Positions 1-9,163 of a DNA stretch of 64,000 nt are shown here, piece by piece. The position numbers were made by a program, and so were the translations under genes. The stretch covers positions 34,080-98,079 of the forward strand of contig DAIRCS010000003.1 in the NCBI GenBank assembly GCA_036796555.1, given 5' to 3'. The notes below the pieces were generated by a model, which made no database searches, was not told the origin of the DNA, and was given only the letters and a program-made list of their open reading frames with translations. Position 1 is the first letter of the stretch. Each line of letters starts with the position of its first letter. This DNA comes from JAJXWB01 sp036796555 (lineage in GTDB: Bacteria > Pseudomonadota > Alphaproteobacteria > Rhizobiales > Beijerinckiaceae).

Positions 1-319
1 GCAGCTTGCACTCGGCCAGCTTGAGCGCATAGGCGGCGTCGTGCTCGCGATAGCGGGTATTCATCGGCGCGACGATGGCGCCGATCCGCATGGCCGCGAA
101 AAACGCGATCGGAAACTCGATCCGGTTCGTGACCCAGAGTCCGACGACGTCGCCCTTGCGCACGCCGCGCGCCAGCAGCGCCCGCGCCGCGCGATCGACC
201 TGAGACGCGAGGTCGCCGAAGGTCAGCCGGGATTCGCGAAAGCTGAACGCCGGGCTGTCGGCCCAAAGGCGCGCCGCGGCGCCGGGAAGGTCGCCAAATC
301 GTATTGCCGCTGCGGACAT
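1..319 (-). CDS. Acyl-CoA synthetase (AMP-dependent), N-terminal part only
   Basis: This is the first 106 codons of a class I adenylate-forming enzyme; the rest lies beyond the window edge. The translation starts MSAAAIRFGDLPG and has the usual N-terminal features of acyl-CoA synthetases: a short strand followed by a LTFGDL segment, the ARALLARGVRKGDVVG helix-turn, and MRIGAIVAPMN, which corresponds to the conserved hydrophobic GAI.P.N block. The ATG is preceded by GGAGG at a good distance. It is the last visible gene of a minus-strand operon that begins with a second acyl-CoA synthetase at 4978, so the operon probably activates one or more carboxylic acids as CoA thioesters. Substrate cannot be read from this fragment. 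Confidence 0.85.
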   Translation of the reverse strand, partial: MSAAAIRFGDLPGAAARLWADSPAFSFRESRLTFGDLASQVDRAARALLARGVRKGDVVGLWVTNRIEFPIAFFAAMRIGAIVAPMNTRYREHDAAYALKLAECKL

Positions 320-341
320 TGAGGTTTCCTCCCTCGGATTC

Positions 342-1559
342 CTATTTGCCGGTTTGAGCCGACTTGACGAAAGAACATTCGCTTTCCGACAGGGGGCGGA
401 ACGCCTCCTCGCCGGACAATTTCTGGACCGGCTTCAACAGATCCCATTCGTCTTTCGAGTCGGACGGCTTCTTGACCTGGAACAGATAGAAGTCGCGCAA
501 GAGCCGTCCGTCCGCGCGCACAACGCCATTCCTCGTCATGAAATCGTTGACGGGAATCTCGCGCATCTTGTCGGCGACCGCCTTGCCGTCCACGACGCCG
601 GCGGCGCGGACCGCCGTCAGGTAATGTTTCACGGCGCTATAGGCGCCGGCCTGCACGCTGTTGGGCATGCGCTTCTGCTGCGCGTAGAACCGCCGCGCGA
701 AAGCGCGCGTGTCATCGTTCATGTCCCAGTAGAAGGCTTCGGCGAGCAGCAATCCCTGCGTGGGCTTGAGGCCGAGCGCATGGACGTCGGTGACGTAGGT
801 GACGAAGGAGGCGAGCGTCTGCCCTCGTTCTGTCACGCCGAATTCCTCCGCCTGCTTGATGAAGGTCACGAGGTCCTGCCCCGCCAGCGCCAACAGGATG
901 GCTTTCGCGCGCGAGGCCTGCGCCTGCAGGATGAAGGAGCTGTAGTCGGCGGAATTGATCGGGGTGCGCACCTCGCCGAGCGATTTGCCGCCCGCTTCGA
1001 GCGCGAACCGCGCGCCGTCGCGCGACATGGCCGAGCCGAAGGCGTTATCGGTCGCGACCGTATAAAACGTGTCCGCGCCCGACTTCACGCTCGCAGCCCC
1101 GATCGTCTTGGCCAGCGCGTAGGTGTCGAACACCCAGTGGAACGAAGTGGGCGAGCAGGCCTTGCCTGTCAGGTCGCTGGACCCTCCCGAAGTCACGATG
1201 TCGATCTTGCCGCGCGGGGGAAGAACGCTGCGCAGCGCCATGCCCACCGCAGAGCTTCCCGTGCCGGTGATCATCTCGACGCCGTCCACATCGATCCAGC
1301 GTTTGGCGATGGAAACGGCCAGATCCGGCTTGCTGTGCGTATCGGCGGAGACGATCTCGACCTTGCGGCCGAGAACCGGACCGAAATCGGCGGCCGCGAG
1401 TTCGGCCGCGACGACGGAGCCTCGGCCCGTCGCATCGGCATAGCCGCCGGACATGTCCTCCAGCACGCCGATGCGCAAAGGCGGCGGCTCTTGCGCATTT
1501 GCGCCGGTCCCGAACAGGCACGCGCCCAGCGCGATCAGAATTGTCGATGCAAGCCGCAT
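342..1559 (-). CDS. ABC transporter substrate-binding protein, LivK/branched-chain type
   Basis: A 405-residue periplasmic binding protein of the type 1 (Leu/Ile/Val-binding) fold. Residues 1-22 form a Sec signal peptide ending GANAQ. The mature protein begins with LRIGVLEDMSG, and the FGPVLGRKVEIVSADT block that follows is typical of LivK-like proteins from aromatic-degrading alphaproteobacteria. The ATG at 1559 was chosen because GGGAGG lies just upstream and the signal peptide starts there; an in-frame extension upstream has no signal-like sequence. It sits between an SDR gene and an acyl-CoA synthetase gene on the same strand. No permease or ATPase is nearby, so it must use a transporter encoded elsewhere or serve in sensing. 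It resembles the proteins at 36067 and 45584. Confidence 0.9.
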   Translation of the reverse strand: MRLASTILIALGACLFGTGANAQEPPPLRIGVLEDMSGGYADATGRGSVVAAELAAADFGPVLGRKVEIVSADTHSKPDLAVSIAKRWIDVDGVEMITGTGSSAVGMALRSVLPPRGKIDIVTSGGSSDLTGKACSPTSFHWVFDTYALAKTIGAASVKSGADTFYTVATDNAFGSAMSRDGARFALEAGGKSLGEVRTPINSADYSSFILQAQASRAKAILLALAGQDLVTFIKQAEEFGVTERGQTLASFVTYVTDVHALGLKPTQGLLLAEAFYWDMNDDTRAFARRFYAQQKRMPNSVQAGAYSAVKHYLTAVRAAGVVDGKAVADKMREIPVNDFMTRNGVVRADGRLLRDFYLFQVKKPSDSKDEWDLLKPVQKLSGEEAFRPLSESECSFVKSAQTGK

Positions 1560-1608
1560 GTTCCCTCCCTTTCTGTTTATCGATTTTGCGGGGCGCGAGC
1601 CGTGGCCC

Positions 1609-2436
1609 TCACAGGTTCGCATTGAACTTCTGCACCATCAGCGCCTGCGAGAGGCCGCCGTCGCAATTGACGTTCTGGCCGGTCACGAACGAGGCCATGG
1701 GCGAGGCAAGAAAGACGATCGTGTCCGCCAGTTCGGAGGGTTGCCCGAGCCGCCCCATGGGAATGCGCGCCGCCCGCTGCTCGATGACGTCGGGCGTAAG
1801 CACCGCGCGCATCAACGGCGTCTCGACCGTGCCGGGGCTCACGACATTCACGCGAACGCCGTCTCCGACCCATTCCATCGCCATCGTCCTGGTCAGCGCG
1901 ATCAGCGCGGCCTTGGTGACGCCATAGGGGCCGCCGTTGGGATAGGCGCCGATGCCCGCCAGCGACGCGATGTTCACGATGGAGGCGTGCGCGCTCTTGC
2001 GCAAATGCGGCAGGCAGGTGCGCGCCAGCATGATCGCGCCCTCGATGTTGACGCGGAAGGATCGCCGCCAGTCTTCGAGGTCGGCTGTCTCCAGCGCGCC
2101 GGCTTTCACGAGAGCGGCCGCGTTGACCACCACGTCAAGCCCGCCATAACGCGCGACGGTCGCGGAAACGGCGGCGTCGATGTCCGGTTGGCTCGCGACG
2201 TCCATGGCAAGCGCGATCGCGTCGCCTCCGGCCGCTGCGATCTCCGCCGCGACACGGTCGGCCGCATCCTTGCGGATATCCGCCACGGCCACCCGGCCGC
2301 CGTTCGCGGCGATGACGCGGGCGGTTTCCTCGCCGATGCCGCTGCCGCCGCCGGCGACGAGCGCGACAAGTCCGACGAAGCGGGATTGCTGCATCCAGTC
2401 GCGCGGCCGCGCCTCGACTTTGCCTCTTGCTCCCAT
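1609..2436 (-). CDS. SDR family NAD(P)-dependent oxidoreductase
   Basis: A 275-residue short-chain dehydrogenase/reductase. The N-terminal nucleotide-binding motif is GGGSGIG, followed by a VADI acidic end to strand 2, which suggests NAD(H) preference. NAA is present after strand 4. The catalytic Ser-Tyr-Lys set is visible as NIAS, then YGVTK about 13 residues later. The C-terminus carries the common G.PSELADTIVFLASP and FVTGQNVNCDGG blocks of classical SDRs. The ATG at 2436 has AAAGGAGG in front. It lies in the acid-activation operon with a second SDR, so the two probably oxidise hydroxyacyl or alcohol intermediates. The substrate is unknown. Confidence 0.9.
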   Translation of the reverse strand: MGARGKVEARPRDWMQQSRFVGLVALVAGGGSGIGEETARVIAANGGRVAVADIRKDAADRVAAEIAAAGGDAIALAMDVASQPDIDAAVSATVARYGGLDVVVNAAALVKAGALETADLEDWRRSFRVNIEGAIMLARTCLPHLRKSAHASIVNIASLAGIGAYPNGGPYGVTKAALIALTRTMAMEWVGDGVRVNVVSPGTVETPLMRAVLTPDVIEQRAARIPMGRLGQPSELADTIVFLASPMASFVTGQNVNCDGGLSQALMVQKFNANL

Positions 2437-2524
2437 CGATTTCCTCCTTTGTCTCCGCGTTGCGCGCGATCCGCAGCGACGCTGACTCCGCCGCGCGACC
2501 CGTTTCCGATCCGGCGAAGACTTC

Positions 2525-3268
2525 TCAGCCGACCGGTTGCGGGAGAAATTTTGCGATCGCCCAGCCGCCGTCGACCGGCAGGATCGCGCCGTTGACGAAG
2601 CTCGCCCCGGGCGAGGCCAGAAAGGCGCAGGCCTCGCCGATTTCCTCCGGCTGTCCCACGCGGCCGAGGGGAGAGGCCTCGATCATCATGCGATGCCACC
2701 ACTCGTTCGTGCGGATACGCTCGTCAGTTCCCGGGCTCCAGATCAGGCCCGGCGCGACGGCGTTGACGCGGACGCCGTCGCGGCCGAATTCCGTCGCGAG
2801 CATGCGCGTGATGCCGACGACCGCGTATTTCGTCGGCACATAGGCGGCGGCCCCCGCCGCGCCGACCATGCCGAAGACGGACGCGATATTGACGATCGAG
2901 CCTTTCGACTGTTTCAGGGCCGGGAGCGCAAAGCGACACAGGCGCAGCACCGGCCGCACGTTGATGTCGTAATAGCGGTCGTAATCCTCGTCCGTCGTTT
3001 CCTGGAAAGCGCGCGCATTGCCCAGGCCGGCATTGTTGACCAGCGTATCGATCCGCCCGTGACGCTTCGCGCAATCCTCGACGATGGTGCGACAGAAATC
3101 GCCATCGCGCAGATCGCCCGCGACATGGGCGTAGTTCTCGTTCGACGCCAGCGTGTCGGGCGCGGGCTTCTGGTCCGCGCCGAACACCTTGTATCCCTGA
3201 CGAAGAAAGACAGTGGCGATGCCGAGCCCCACGCCCTGCGACGTTCCGGTTATCAATGCGATGCGCAT
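2525..3268 (-). CDS. SDR family NAD(P)-dependent oxidoreductase
   Basis: A 247-residue classical SDR. The cofactor motif is TGTSQGVGLG near the N-terminus and is followed by FGADQ, an acidic end to strand 2. NNAG is present, then the catalytic Ser (NIASVFG) and the YVPTK motif with Tyr and Lys. The family C-terminal blocks GQPEEIGEACAFLASP and FVNGAILPVDGG are present. The start at MRIALITG (3268) is preferred over an upstream in-frame ATG because AGGGAGG precedes it at a normal distance and the Rossmann strand begins there. It shares the operon with the SDR at 1609 but is clearly divergent from it, so the two likely act on different intermediates. Confidence 0.9.
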   Translation of the reverse strand: MRIALITGTSQGVGLGIATVFLRQGYKVFGADQKPAPDTLASNENYAHVAGDLRDGDFCRTIVEDCAKRHGRIDTLVNNAGLGNARAFQETTDEDYDRYYDINVRPVLRLCRFALPALKQSKGSIVNIASVFGMVGAAGAAAYVPTKYAVVGITRMLATEFGRDGVRVNAVAPGLIWSPGTDERIRTNEWWHRMMIEASPLGRVGQPEEIGEACAFLASPGASFVNGAILPVDGGWAIAKFLPQPVG

Positions 3269-3334
3269 CTTGCGGCCTCCCTTTCCGATCATTGTTTGAA
3301 TTGTTGTTCGTCGAACGCCCTCACAGCCCGGAAT

Positions 3335-4978
3335 TCACGCAATCTTCTCCCGCCGGACGTGAATGCCCGCGCGCTCGCGATCCCACGTGTCCGGGCTGAG
3401 TCCTTGCTGGCGAAGAACGTATTTCTCGATTTTCTGCGTCGGCGTCCGCGGCAGCGCGTCGAGAATCCGGACGTAGCGCGGCAGCATGAAATGCGCGAGC
3501 CGCGCACGAAGGAATTCGAACAGGGCCGCGGGGTCGATCGTCGCGCCATCCGCAGGCGCGACGATCGCCAATATGTCGTCCTCCGACACTTCATTCGCGA
3601 CCGCCACGACGGCGCATTCGCGCACGGCGGGATAAGCAAGTATCTCGGCCTCCACCTCGAAGGACGAAACATTCTCGCCGCGGCGGCGTATCGCGTCCTT
3701 CATGCGGTCGACGAAGAAATAATTGCCCTCTTCGTCGCGCCGGAAGGCGTCGCCGGTGTGAAACCAGCCGTTGCGCCAGGCCTCGGCGATCGCCTCCGGA
3801 TTTTTGAAGTAGCCGGAATTGAGCGCCCATGGCGCGTCGCTGCGGATGATCAATTCGCCGACGGCGCCGGGGGGAACTTCGATATCGTTCGAATTCACGA
3901 TGCGAAGCTCGTTTCCAGGCCGCGCCGCCCCGCACGTTCCGACTGCCGTCGGGTTGGGGCCGGAGACGATCGGCGTGTTCAATTCGGTCATGTTGTAGAG
4001 GGTCCACACATTCACGCCGAACCGCTCCGCGAATTCCGCAGCATCGTTCGGCAGGGGAATGATGGTGACGTTTTTCAGCGTGTGCTGTCTGTCCGCATCG
4101 GATGGCGGAAGGCGCGACAGGAAGGACGACATCACGCCGAGCAGGATCGTGTAGGTCGCCCTGGTGGCGTGCACGGTCGACCAGAAGCGGTCCGTCGAAA
4201 AGTCGCCGCCCAGACCGACCGAGCCGCCGCGATGGAGCATCGCCATGACAGGTAGCGTGCCGCCGATGTGAAAGAACGGCAGGAAGCACAGAACGCTGTC
4301 TTCCGCGCCCAGCATCGGATAGGCGGCGGCCCCGGCCATGTGCCACATATGGGCGTAGCTGCTGACGACGCCTTTGGATCGCCCGGTCGTCCCGGACGTA
4401 TAGACGATCGATTGCGGATCCCAGGGTTCGATTGGCCGCGCCAGCGGAGGAGTTTCCGATGGATCGCGCGGGAGCGCGTGAAACGCAATCTGTTCGACGC
4501 CGTCGATCGCGACGCCGCCTTCGCCGGCGACGACGATCGTCCGGATGCGCCCACGGTCGATCGGAACAAGCCGCTCGAGCAGCGCGCCATGCGCGATCAG
4601 CACGGAGGCGTCGGCATTGACCAGCACATGCGACAGCAAAGCGCCGCGATAAGCCGTGTTGATAGGCACGTAGATCGCGCCGAGCCAGTTGATCGCGAAC
4701 CAGACTTTGACGATGTCGATCGTGTTCGGCAACCAGACCTGAACCGTGTCTCCCTGCTTCACGCCGAGCGCTGCGAGTCCGGCGGCGAGCGAACGGACAC
4801 TCTCGCCAAAGGCGGCGTAGGTCTCGACCGATCCATCGGCAAGCCGCAGGAAAGGGCGGTCCGGATGCTCGCGCGCACGACGTTCGAGCACATAGCGCGA
4901 GACGGCGTCCTCGCGGGCGGGCGTCTGGCCATGCGCGAGGCCTGCGGAGGGCGGCGCGGGCTGAATATCGGCGCTCAA
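3335..4978 (-). CDS. Acyl-CoA synthetase / ATP-dependent CoA ligase
   Basis: A 547-residue complete class I adenylate-forming ligase, the normal length for the family. It has the ATP-binding core SIVYTSGTTGRSKG, an aromatic-rich YNMTE motif that corresponds to the A5 adenine-binding block, HTGDAFRRDEEG (A7) and DRMKDAIRRRGENVSSFEVE (A8 hinge). A C-terminal lysine occurs in TPTQKIEKY (A10, adenylation Lys). The overall pattern resembles crotonobetaine/carnitine-CoA ligases and related enzymes more than fatty acyl ligases. The start codon is TTG at 4978, with GGGAGG six bases upstream; no better ATG exists. It is the promoter-proximal gene of the minus-strand operon down to the window edge. Confidence 0.9.
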   Translation of the reverse strand: MSADIQPAPPSAGLAHGQTPAREDAVSRYVLERRAREHPDRPFLRLADGSVETYAAFGESVRSLAAGLAALGVKQGDTVQVWLPNTIDIVKVWFAINWLGAIYVPINTAYRGALLSHVLVNADASVLIAHGALLERLVPIDRGRIRTIVVAGEGGVAIDGVEQIAFHALPRDPSETPPLARPIEPWDPQSIVYTSGTTGRSKGVVSSYAHMWHMAGAAAYPMLGAEDSVLCFLPFFHIGGTLPVMAMLHRGGSVGLGGDFSTDRFWSTVHATRATYTILLGVMSSFLSRLPPSDADRQHTLKNVTIIPLPNDAAEFAERFGVNVWTLYNMTELNTPIVSGPNPTAVGTCGAARPGNELRIVNSNDIEVPPGAVGELIIRSDAPWALNSGYFKNPEAIAEAWRNGWFHTGDAFRRDEEGNYFFVDRMKDAIRRRGENVSSFEVEAEILAYPAVRECAVVAVANEVSEDDILAIVAPADGATIDPAALFEFLRARLAHFMLPRYVRILDALPRTPTQKIEKYVLRQQGLSPDTWDRERAGIHVRREKIA

Positions 4979-5067
4979 GACACGCCTCCCTTGTCGATTT
5001 TCATCCGCAGCGGTTCGGACCCGGACAGGGCCGCGCAGTGGACGTATATACCGTTAGACACATTTTA

Positions 5068-5081
5068 ATACCAACTGGTAT
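5068..5081. promoter_or_regulatory. Candidate operator of the acyl-CoA synthetase operon
   Basis: The sequence ATACCA-AC-TGGTAT is an inverted repeat with six-base arms, in an AT-rich stretch 90 bp upstream of the TTG start at 4978. A related half-site (TATACC) lies at about 5046-5052. This is the only AT-rich patch in the intergenic region before the divergent MarR gene. The site looks like a TetR- or GntR-type operator, but no such regulator gene is adjacent. Confidence 0.4.
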
Positions 5082-5212
5082 ATTTGGTCAAGGGACCTGC
5101 GCAAATCGCGACGACGGCAGATCGCGGTCGACGGTCGGCGCCTTATCGCGCAGCGGGCGCGAACGGGCCCGGCACGATCTCGGATCGTCAGCGCTTGCAA
5201 TTAGACGCCATA

Positions 5213-5228
5213 TCATCTATTTAGATGA
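5213..5228. promoter_or_regulatory. Candidate MarR operator in front of the efflux operon
   Basis: TCATCTA-TT-TAGATGA is a perfect inverted repeat with seven-base arms, ending 27 bp before the marR start at 5256. MarR proteins typically bind 16-20 bp palindromes of this kind close to their own promoter, so autoregulation and control of the downstream efflux genes is the simplest reading. Confidence 0.55.
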
Positions 5229-5255
5229 CATACCGTTTATTTCCTGGCCTTCGAC

Positions 5256-5729
5256 ATGAACCATCACGCTCCTGACGTCCGGCCGGCCGGGCAGCGGTTC
5301 GGCAGCCTGGTCGGCCTGCTTGCGCGGCAATGGCGCCAAGCTATCGACCTGCGGCTGCAACCTTTCGACCTGACGGAAGCGACATGGCGGCCGCTGGTGC
5401 ATCTGGCGCGGGCCGACGCGCCGATGCGACAGAAGGATCTCGCCGAAGCCTTGTCGCTCGACAGCTCCTCCGTCGTGCGCATCCTCAAGAACCTCGAGGC
5501 CGAAGGATTGATCGTGCGCGGCGAGAACGAGGACGACCGCCGCGCCAAGGCCGTCGCGATCACGCCTGCGGGACGCAGGCTCGCGCGGCGCGTGGAGCGC
5601 GTTTCCGAGGATCTGGAGCGCGAGCTTCTGGCCGGGCTTAAAAGGAACGAGCTGGCGTCGACGAAAGACGTCCTGCAACGGCTGTCCGCCCTGCTCGGAC
5701 AAGCGAACGCGCGCGGAGGCCGGCGATGA
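5256..5729 (+). CDS. MarR family transcriptional regulator
   Basis: A 157-residue winged-helix protein. The MarR core runs from about residue 30 to 140: DLTEATWRPLVHLARAD, then the recognition region QKDLAEALSLDSSSVVRIL, and the wing RGENEDDRRAKAVAITPAG with the conserved DDRR that contacts DNA. The gene overlaps the following FUSC gene by four bases (ATGA), so it is the first gene of the efflux operon. MarR regulators in this position usually sense the aromatic or phenolic substrate of the pump they control. A perfect palindrome at 5213-5228 is the likely binding site. Confidence 0.93.
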   Translation: MNHHAPDVRPAGQRFGSLVGLLARQWRQAIDLRLQPFDLTEATWRPLVHLARADAPMRQKDLAEALSLDSSSVVRILKNLEAEGLIVRGENEDDRRAKAVAITPAGRRLARRVERVSEDLERELLAGLKRNELASTKDVLQRLSALLGQANARGGRR

Positions 5730-7801
5730 CCGCGCCGGCGGACAGTTCGAATTTTCCTGCGGCCGCGCGCTCATGGAACGCCTTCGTGGAGCAGCTCGAC
5801 TCCGGCTGGGTGCGTGCGAAAGGCCCGCTCGTCTATGGCCTGCGGTTATGGATTTCGGTGACCGCGACCCTCTATGTCGCGTTCTGGCTCGAGATGGACG
5901 CGCCCTATTGGGCGGCGACCTCCGCCGCCGTCGCCTGCCTGCCTCAGGTCGGCGCGTCGCTGCGGCGGGGCTGGTTCCGGCTCATCGGCACGCTGGTCGG
6001 CGCGACGGCGGGCTTCCTCCTTGCCGCGACCTTTTCGCAGGATCGCGCCCTGTTCTTTTTAGCCCTTGCGCTCTGGGGCGCGGCTTCGGCCTTCGCGACG
6101 ACGATCCTGACCAATTACGCGTCCTATGGCGCGGCGCTCTCCGGCTACACGGCCGCGATCGTCGCTGGCGGCGCGCTCGGCGCGACCGGCGGCGTCCATG
6201 CCGACGTCGCCTTCCAGCTCGCGGTCGCACGCGCCAGCGAGATCGCCCTCGGCATCGTCTGCGCGGGCGTCATCCGCACCCTGACCGATAGGGGCGACGC
6301 GCCGCGCCGGCTCGCGGCCTCCATTGCGACACTGTCGACTGACATCGCGCGCGGTTTTCTCGCGACGCTGTCTAACGGCGGCGCGGGGTTCCACGCGATG
6401 CAGCCCGTTCGCCGCGAGTTCGCGCGGCGGGCGATCACGCTCGATCCCGTCATCGACCAGGCGCTCGGCGAGTCCTCGGAAATCCGCTATCGCTCGCCGG
6501 TGCTGCAACGTGCGCTGGACGGATTGTTCACGGCCCTCGTGGGCTGGCGGGCGGTCGGGACGCATCTCAACCGGCTGCGGGGAGAAGAAGCGCGCGAGGA
6601 CGCGGCGTTCATCCGCACCCGTATTGGCGACGCAAATCCGGCGGCTCTCGCGGACCCCGCGCAATGGCGCGCCGACCCCCAAGCGCTGCGCCGCGGTTGC
6701 GAGGCGGCGATCCGGGATCTGGAAAGCCTGGAGGCGCGCAGCCCTTCGATCCGGCTGCTGGCCGACAAGACCGCCGAACTGCTCGGCGGCATGGCGCAGG
6801 CGCTCGGCGGCCAGGCGCTTCTCGTCGATCCCGCGCAGCCGGGCCGGCAGGGCGGCCGCAAGCGACTGCGCGTGCCCGATGTCCTGCCGGCGCTCGTCAA
6901 CGCCGCGCGCGTCTTCCTCACCATTCTGGCCCTTGTCGCCTTCTGGATCGCGACTGCATGGCCGAGCGGCGTCACCGCGCTGATCTTCGCCATGGTCATC
7001 GCCATCGCGCAGGGGCCGCGCGCGAACCAAGCTTATGGAAGCGCGGTGGCCTTCGGCCTGGGCGTCATCGCCGCCACATGCGTCACGACATTCATCTCGC
7101 TCGCGATCCTGCCGAGATTGCCGGCGAGCTTCGCCGCGCTCGCGCTGCTGGCCGGATGCGTGCTCGTTCCGCTCGGGGCGTTCGGCCAGATCGTGCGGAA
7201 CCCGACCTATGCCGCCATAGCCGGCACGACGACGACGCTCTTCATTCCGTTCCTGCAGCCGACCAATCCAATGGTCTACAATGCGGCTGACACGTTCAAC
7301 AGGTCGCTCGCCATCATGGCGGGCTGTCTCGCCGGCGCTCTGTCCTTCCGTCTGCTGCCGCCGCTGTCGCCGGCCTATCGCACGCAGCGCCTGCTCCGCC
7401 TCACCCTGCGCGACCTGCGCGGCCTCGCAGGCGACGACGCGCGCGACGATTGGCGCGGCCATGTTCTCGGCCGGCTGGTCTCCCTGCCCGACACGGCGAC
7501 GCCGCTGCAGCGCGCGCAGCTTGTGGCGGCGTTGTCGGTCGGCGAGGAGATCGTCCGGCTGCGCAGTTTCGCGGATCGCCTCGGTCTGACGCCTGCGCTC
7601 GCGCCCGCGCTAGGGGCGATCGCGGGGGGCGCGGGCGACGAGGCCGCAAGGCGGCTTGAAGACCTGGACGCGACTTTGGCGGCGATGCAGGAGCCCGCGG
7701 AAACGCGGCAGACCGTCTTGCGCGCGCGCGCGTCCGTCCTCGTCCTGTCGGAGGCGCTGGTCGAGCACGCCGCCTATTTCAACGACGGAGCCGCGCCTTG
7801 A
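5726..7801 (+). CDS. FUSC family inner-membrane protein (AaeB-like aromatic acid exporter)
   Basis: A 691-residue membrane protein with the layout of the FUSC/aromatic acid exporter family. A first block of about six hydrophobic segments (residues 25-190, including DAPYWAATSAAVACLPQVGA) is followed by a cytoplasmic linker of about 200 residues. A second hydrophobic block (residues about 400-550, including WPSGVTALIFAMVIA) and a soluble tail complete it. Together with the DUF1656 protein and HlyD adaptor that follow, it matches the AaeXAB arrangement, which exports hydroxylated aromatic carboxylates such as p-hydroxybenzoate in enteric bacteria. The start overlaps the marR stop as ATGA, which implies translational coupling. 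Exact substrate is inferred only from family and context. Confidence 0.9.
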   Translation: MTAPADSSNFPAAARSWNAFVEQLDSGWVRAKGPLVYGLRLWISVTATLYVAFWLEMDAPYWAATSAAVACLPQVGASLRRGWFRLIGTLVGATAGFLLAATFSQDRALFFLALALWGAASAFATTILTNYASYGAALSGYTAAIVAGGALGATGGVHADVAFQLAVARASEIALGIVCAGVIRTLTDRGDAPRRLAASIATLSTDIARGFLATLSNGGAGFHAMQPVRREFARRAITLDPVIDQALGESSEIRYRSPVLQRALDGLFTALVGWRAVGTHLNRLRGEEAREDAAFIRTRIGDANPAALADPAQWRADPQALRRGCEAAIRDLESLEARSPSIRLLADKTAELLGGMAQALGGQALLVDPAQPGRQGGRKRLRVPDVLPALVNAARVFLTILALVAFWIATAWPSGVTALIFAMVIAIAQGPRANQAYGSAVAFGLGVIAATCVTTFISLAILPRLPASFAALALLAGCVLVPLGAFGQIVRNPTYAAIAGTTTTLFIPFLQPTNPMVYNAADTFNRSLAIMAGCLAGALSFRLLPPLSPAYRTQRLLRLTLRDLRGLAGDDARDDWRGHVLGRLVSLPDTATPLQRAQLVAALSVGEEIVRLRSFADRLGLTPALAPALGAIAGGAGDEAARRLEDLDATLAAMQEPAETRQTVLRARASVLVLSEALVEHAAYFNDGAAP

Positions 7802-8001
7802 GATTCGTCGAAGTCAACCTGTTCGGCGTCTATGTGGCGCCGATGGCCGCTCTTCTTCTCGTGGCGTGGATCTGCACCATCGCCTTGCGGATGGCCGCCG
7901 ATCATTTCGGGCTGCTGCGCTACGTCTGGCATCCGGCTCTGTTCATCGCAGCCGTCTATATGGTCGTGCTGTCGTCTCTCGTCCTTTTCATGGCGCGGTG
8001 A
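7798..8001 (+). CDS. DUF1656 family small membrane protein (AaeX-like)
   Basis: A 67-residue protein with two hydrophobic helices (about residues 11-29 and 44-65) and the conserved early segment FVEVNLFGVYVAPM seen in DUF1656/AaeX proteins. The start is TTG at 7798, overlapping the stop of the FUSC gene (TTGA). It is always found between or next to FUSC-type exporters and HlyD adaptors; its precise role is unknown. Length and position both match the family. Confidence 0.88.
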   Translation: MRFVEVNLFGVYVAPMAALLLVAWICTIALRMAADHFGLLRYVWHPALFIAAVYMVVLSSLVLFMAR

Positions 8002-8004
8002 TCC

Positions 8005-9123
8005 ATGTCGCAACCGGATACGAAAACGGATGGGCAGCTTCCGCGCAGGCGCCTTCTCGCTCCGCTGCTCACGCTGGCGGCGGTCGTTCTCGCGGCAATC
8101 TTCGGACGGGCGATGTGGCTTGCCTACATGGACGCGCCCTGGACCCGCGACGGCGTCGTGCGCGCCTATGTCGTGACCGTCGCGCCCGAGGTTTCCGGCA
8201 ATCTGATCGACCTGCCCGTCGCCGACAATCAATTCCTGCGCAAAGGCGACCTGCTGCTGCGGATCGACCCGACGAACTACAGGATCGCGCTCGACCAGGC
8301 CGAGGCGTCCTTCAATCAGGCGAAAGCCAATGTCAGCAGCATCGACGCGCAGATCGCCGTGCAGCAGGCGCAGATCGTCGCGAGCGAGGCGCAGGTGACG
8401 CAGGCCGAAGCCGCGCTGACCTTCGCGCAACAACAGGCCGAGCGCTACGAAGCGCTGGTCGAGCGGAAGGCAGGCACGATCCAGAACGCCCAGCAATATG
8501 AATCGCAATTGCGACAACAGGAAGCGAACCTCTCCAGTGCGCAGGCGTCGCTGAAGCAGGCGCAACGCCGGACCGACGCGCTCAACGCCCAGCGCGGCGG
8601 CGCCGACGCCGCCGTCGCGCAGGCCGCCGCGCTTCTCGCGCGCGCCAAGATCAATCTGGAGCGCACGGAAATCCGCTCGCCCGTCAACGGCTGGGTCACC
8701 AATCTGCTGGCGCGGACCGGCAATTTCGCCGCAGCCGAACGCAGCGTCGTCTCGATCGTCGACGCCGACTCCTTCTGGATCGACGCCTATTTCGAGGAGA
8801 CGAGCCTGGCGCGGGTCCGCGTCGGCGACGCCGCCGACGTCAAGCTCATGGGCTTCGGCGACGTCCTGCACGGTCATGTCGCCAGCATCGCGCGCGCGAT
8901 CAACGTCGCCAACGCGCAGCCGAACGCGCAAGGCGTGGCCACGGTCAATCCGATCTTCACCTGGGTGCGCCTCGCCCAGCGCATTCCCGTGCGCATCCAG
9001 ATCGACAAGACGCCCGCGGACGTGACGCTCGCGGCGGGCATGACGGCGACGGTGCAGATCAACGCGGACGCATCGCGCGCGACACCGCGGCAGCCGGCGA
9101 GGGAACGCGGCAAGCCGGATTGA
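8005..9123 (+). CDS. HlyD family efflux adaptor (AaeA/EmrA-like)
   Basis: A 372-residue periplasmic adaptor protein. One N-terminal membrane helix (residues about 15-35) is followed by a lipoyl-like half motif (TVAPEVSGNLIDLPVADNQ). A long helical hairpin rich in Gln and Ala follows (residues about 95-205), then the second lipoyl half (ERTEIRSPVNGWVTNL) and a beta-barrel domain (SFWIDAYFEETSLARVRVG). It would link the FUSC-type pump to the periplasm or an outer-membrane channel. It starts three bases after the DUF1656 stop and ends the operon. No outer-membrane channel gene is adjacent. Confidence 0.92.
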   Translation: MSQPDTKTDGQLPRRRLLAPLLTLAAVVLAAIFGRAMWLAYMDAPWTRDGVVRAYVVTVAPEVSGNLIDLPVADNQFLRKGDLLLRIDPTNYRIALDQAEASFNQAKANVSSIDAQIAVQQAQIVASEAQVTQAEAALTFAQQQAERYEALVERKAGTIQNAQQYESQLRQQEANLSSAQASLKQAQRRTDALNAQRGGADAAVAQAAALLARAKINLERTEIRSPVNGWVTNLLARTGNFAAAERSVVSIVDADSFWIDAYFEETSLARVRVGDAADVKLMGFGDVLHGHVASIARAINVANAQPNAQGVATVNPIFTWVRLAQRIPVRIQIDKTPADVTLAAGMTATVQINADASRATPRQPARERGKPD

Positions 9124-9163
9124 CGCCAAACGGAGAGACTAAGCCGCAAGGCGGAACGGCTGT

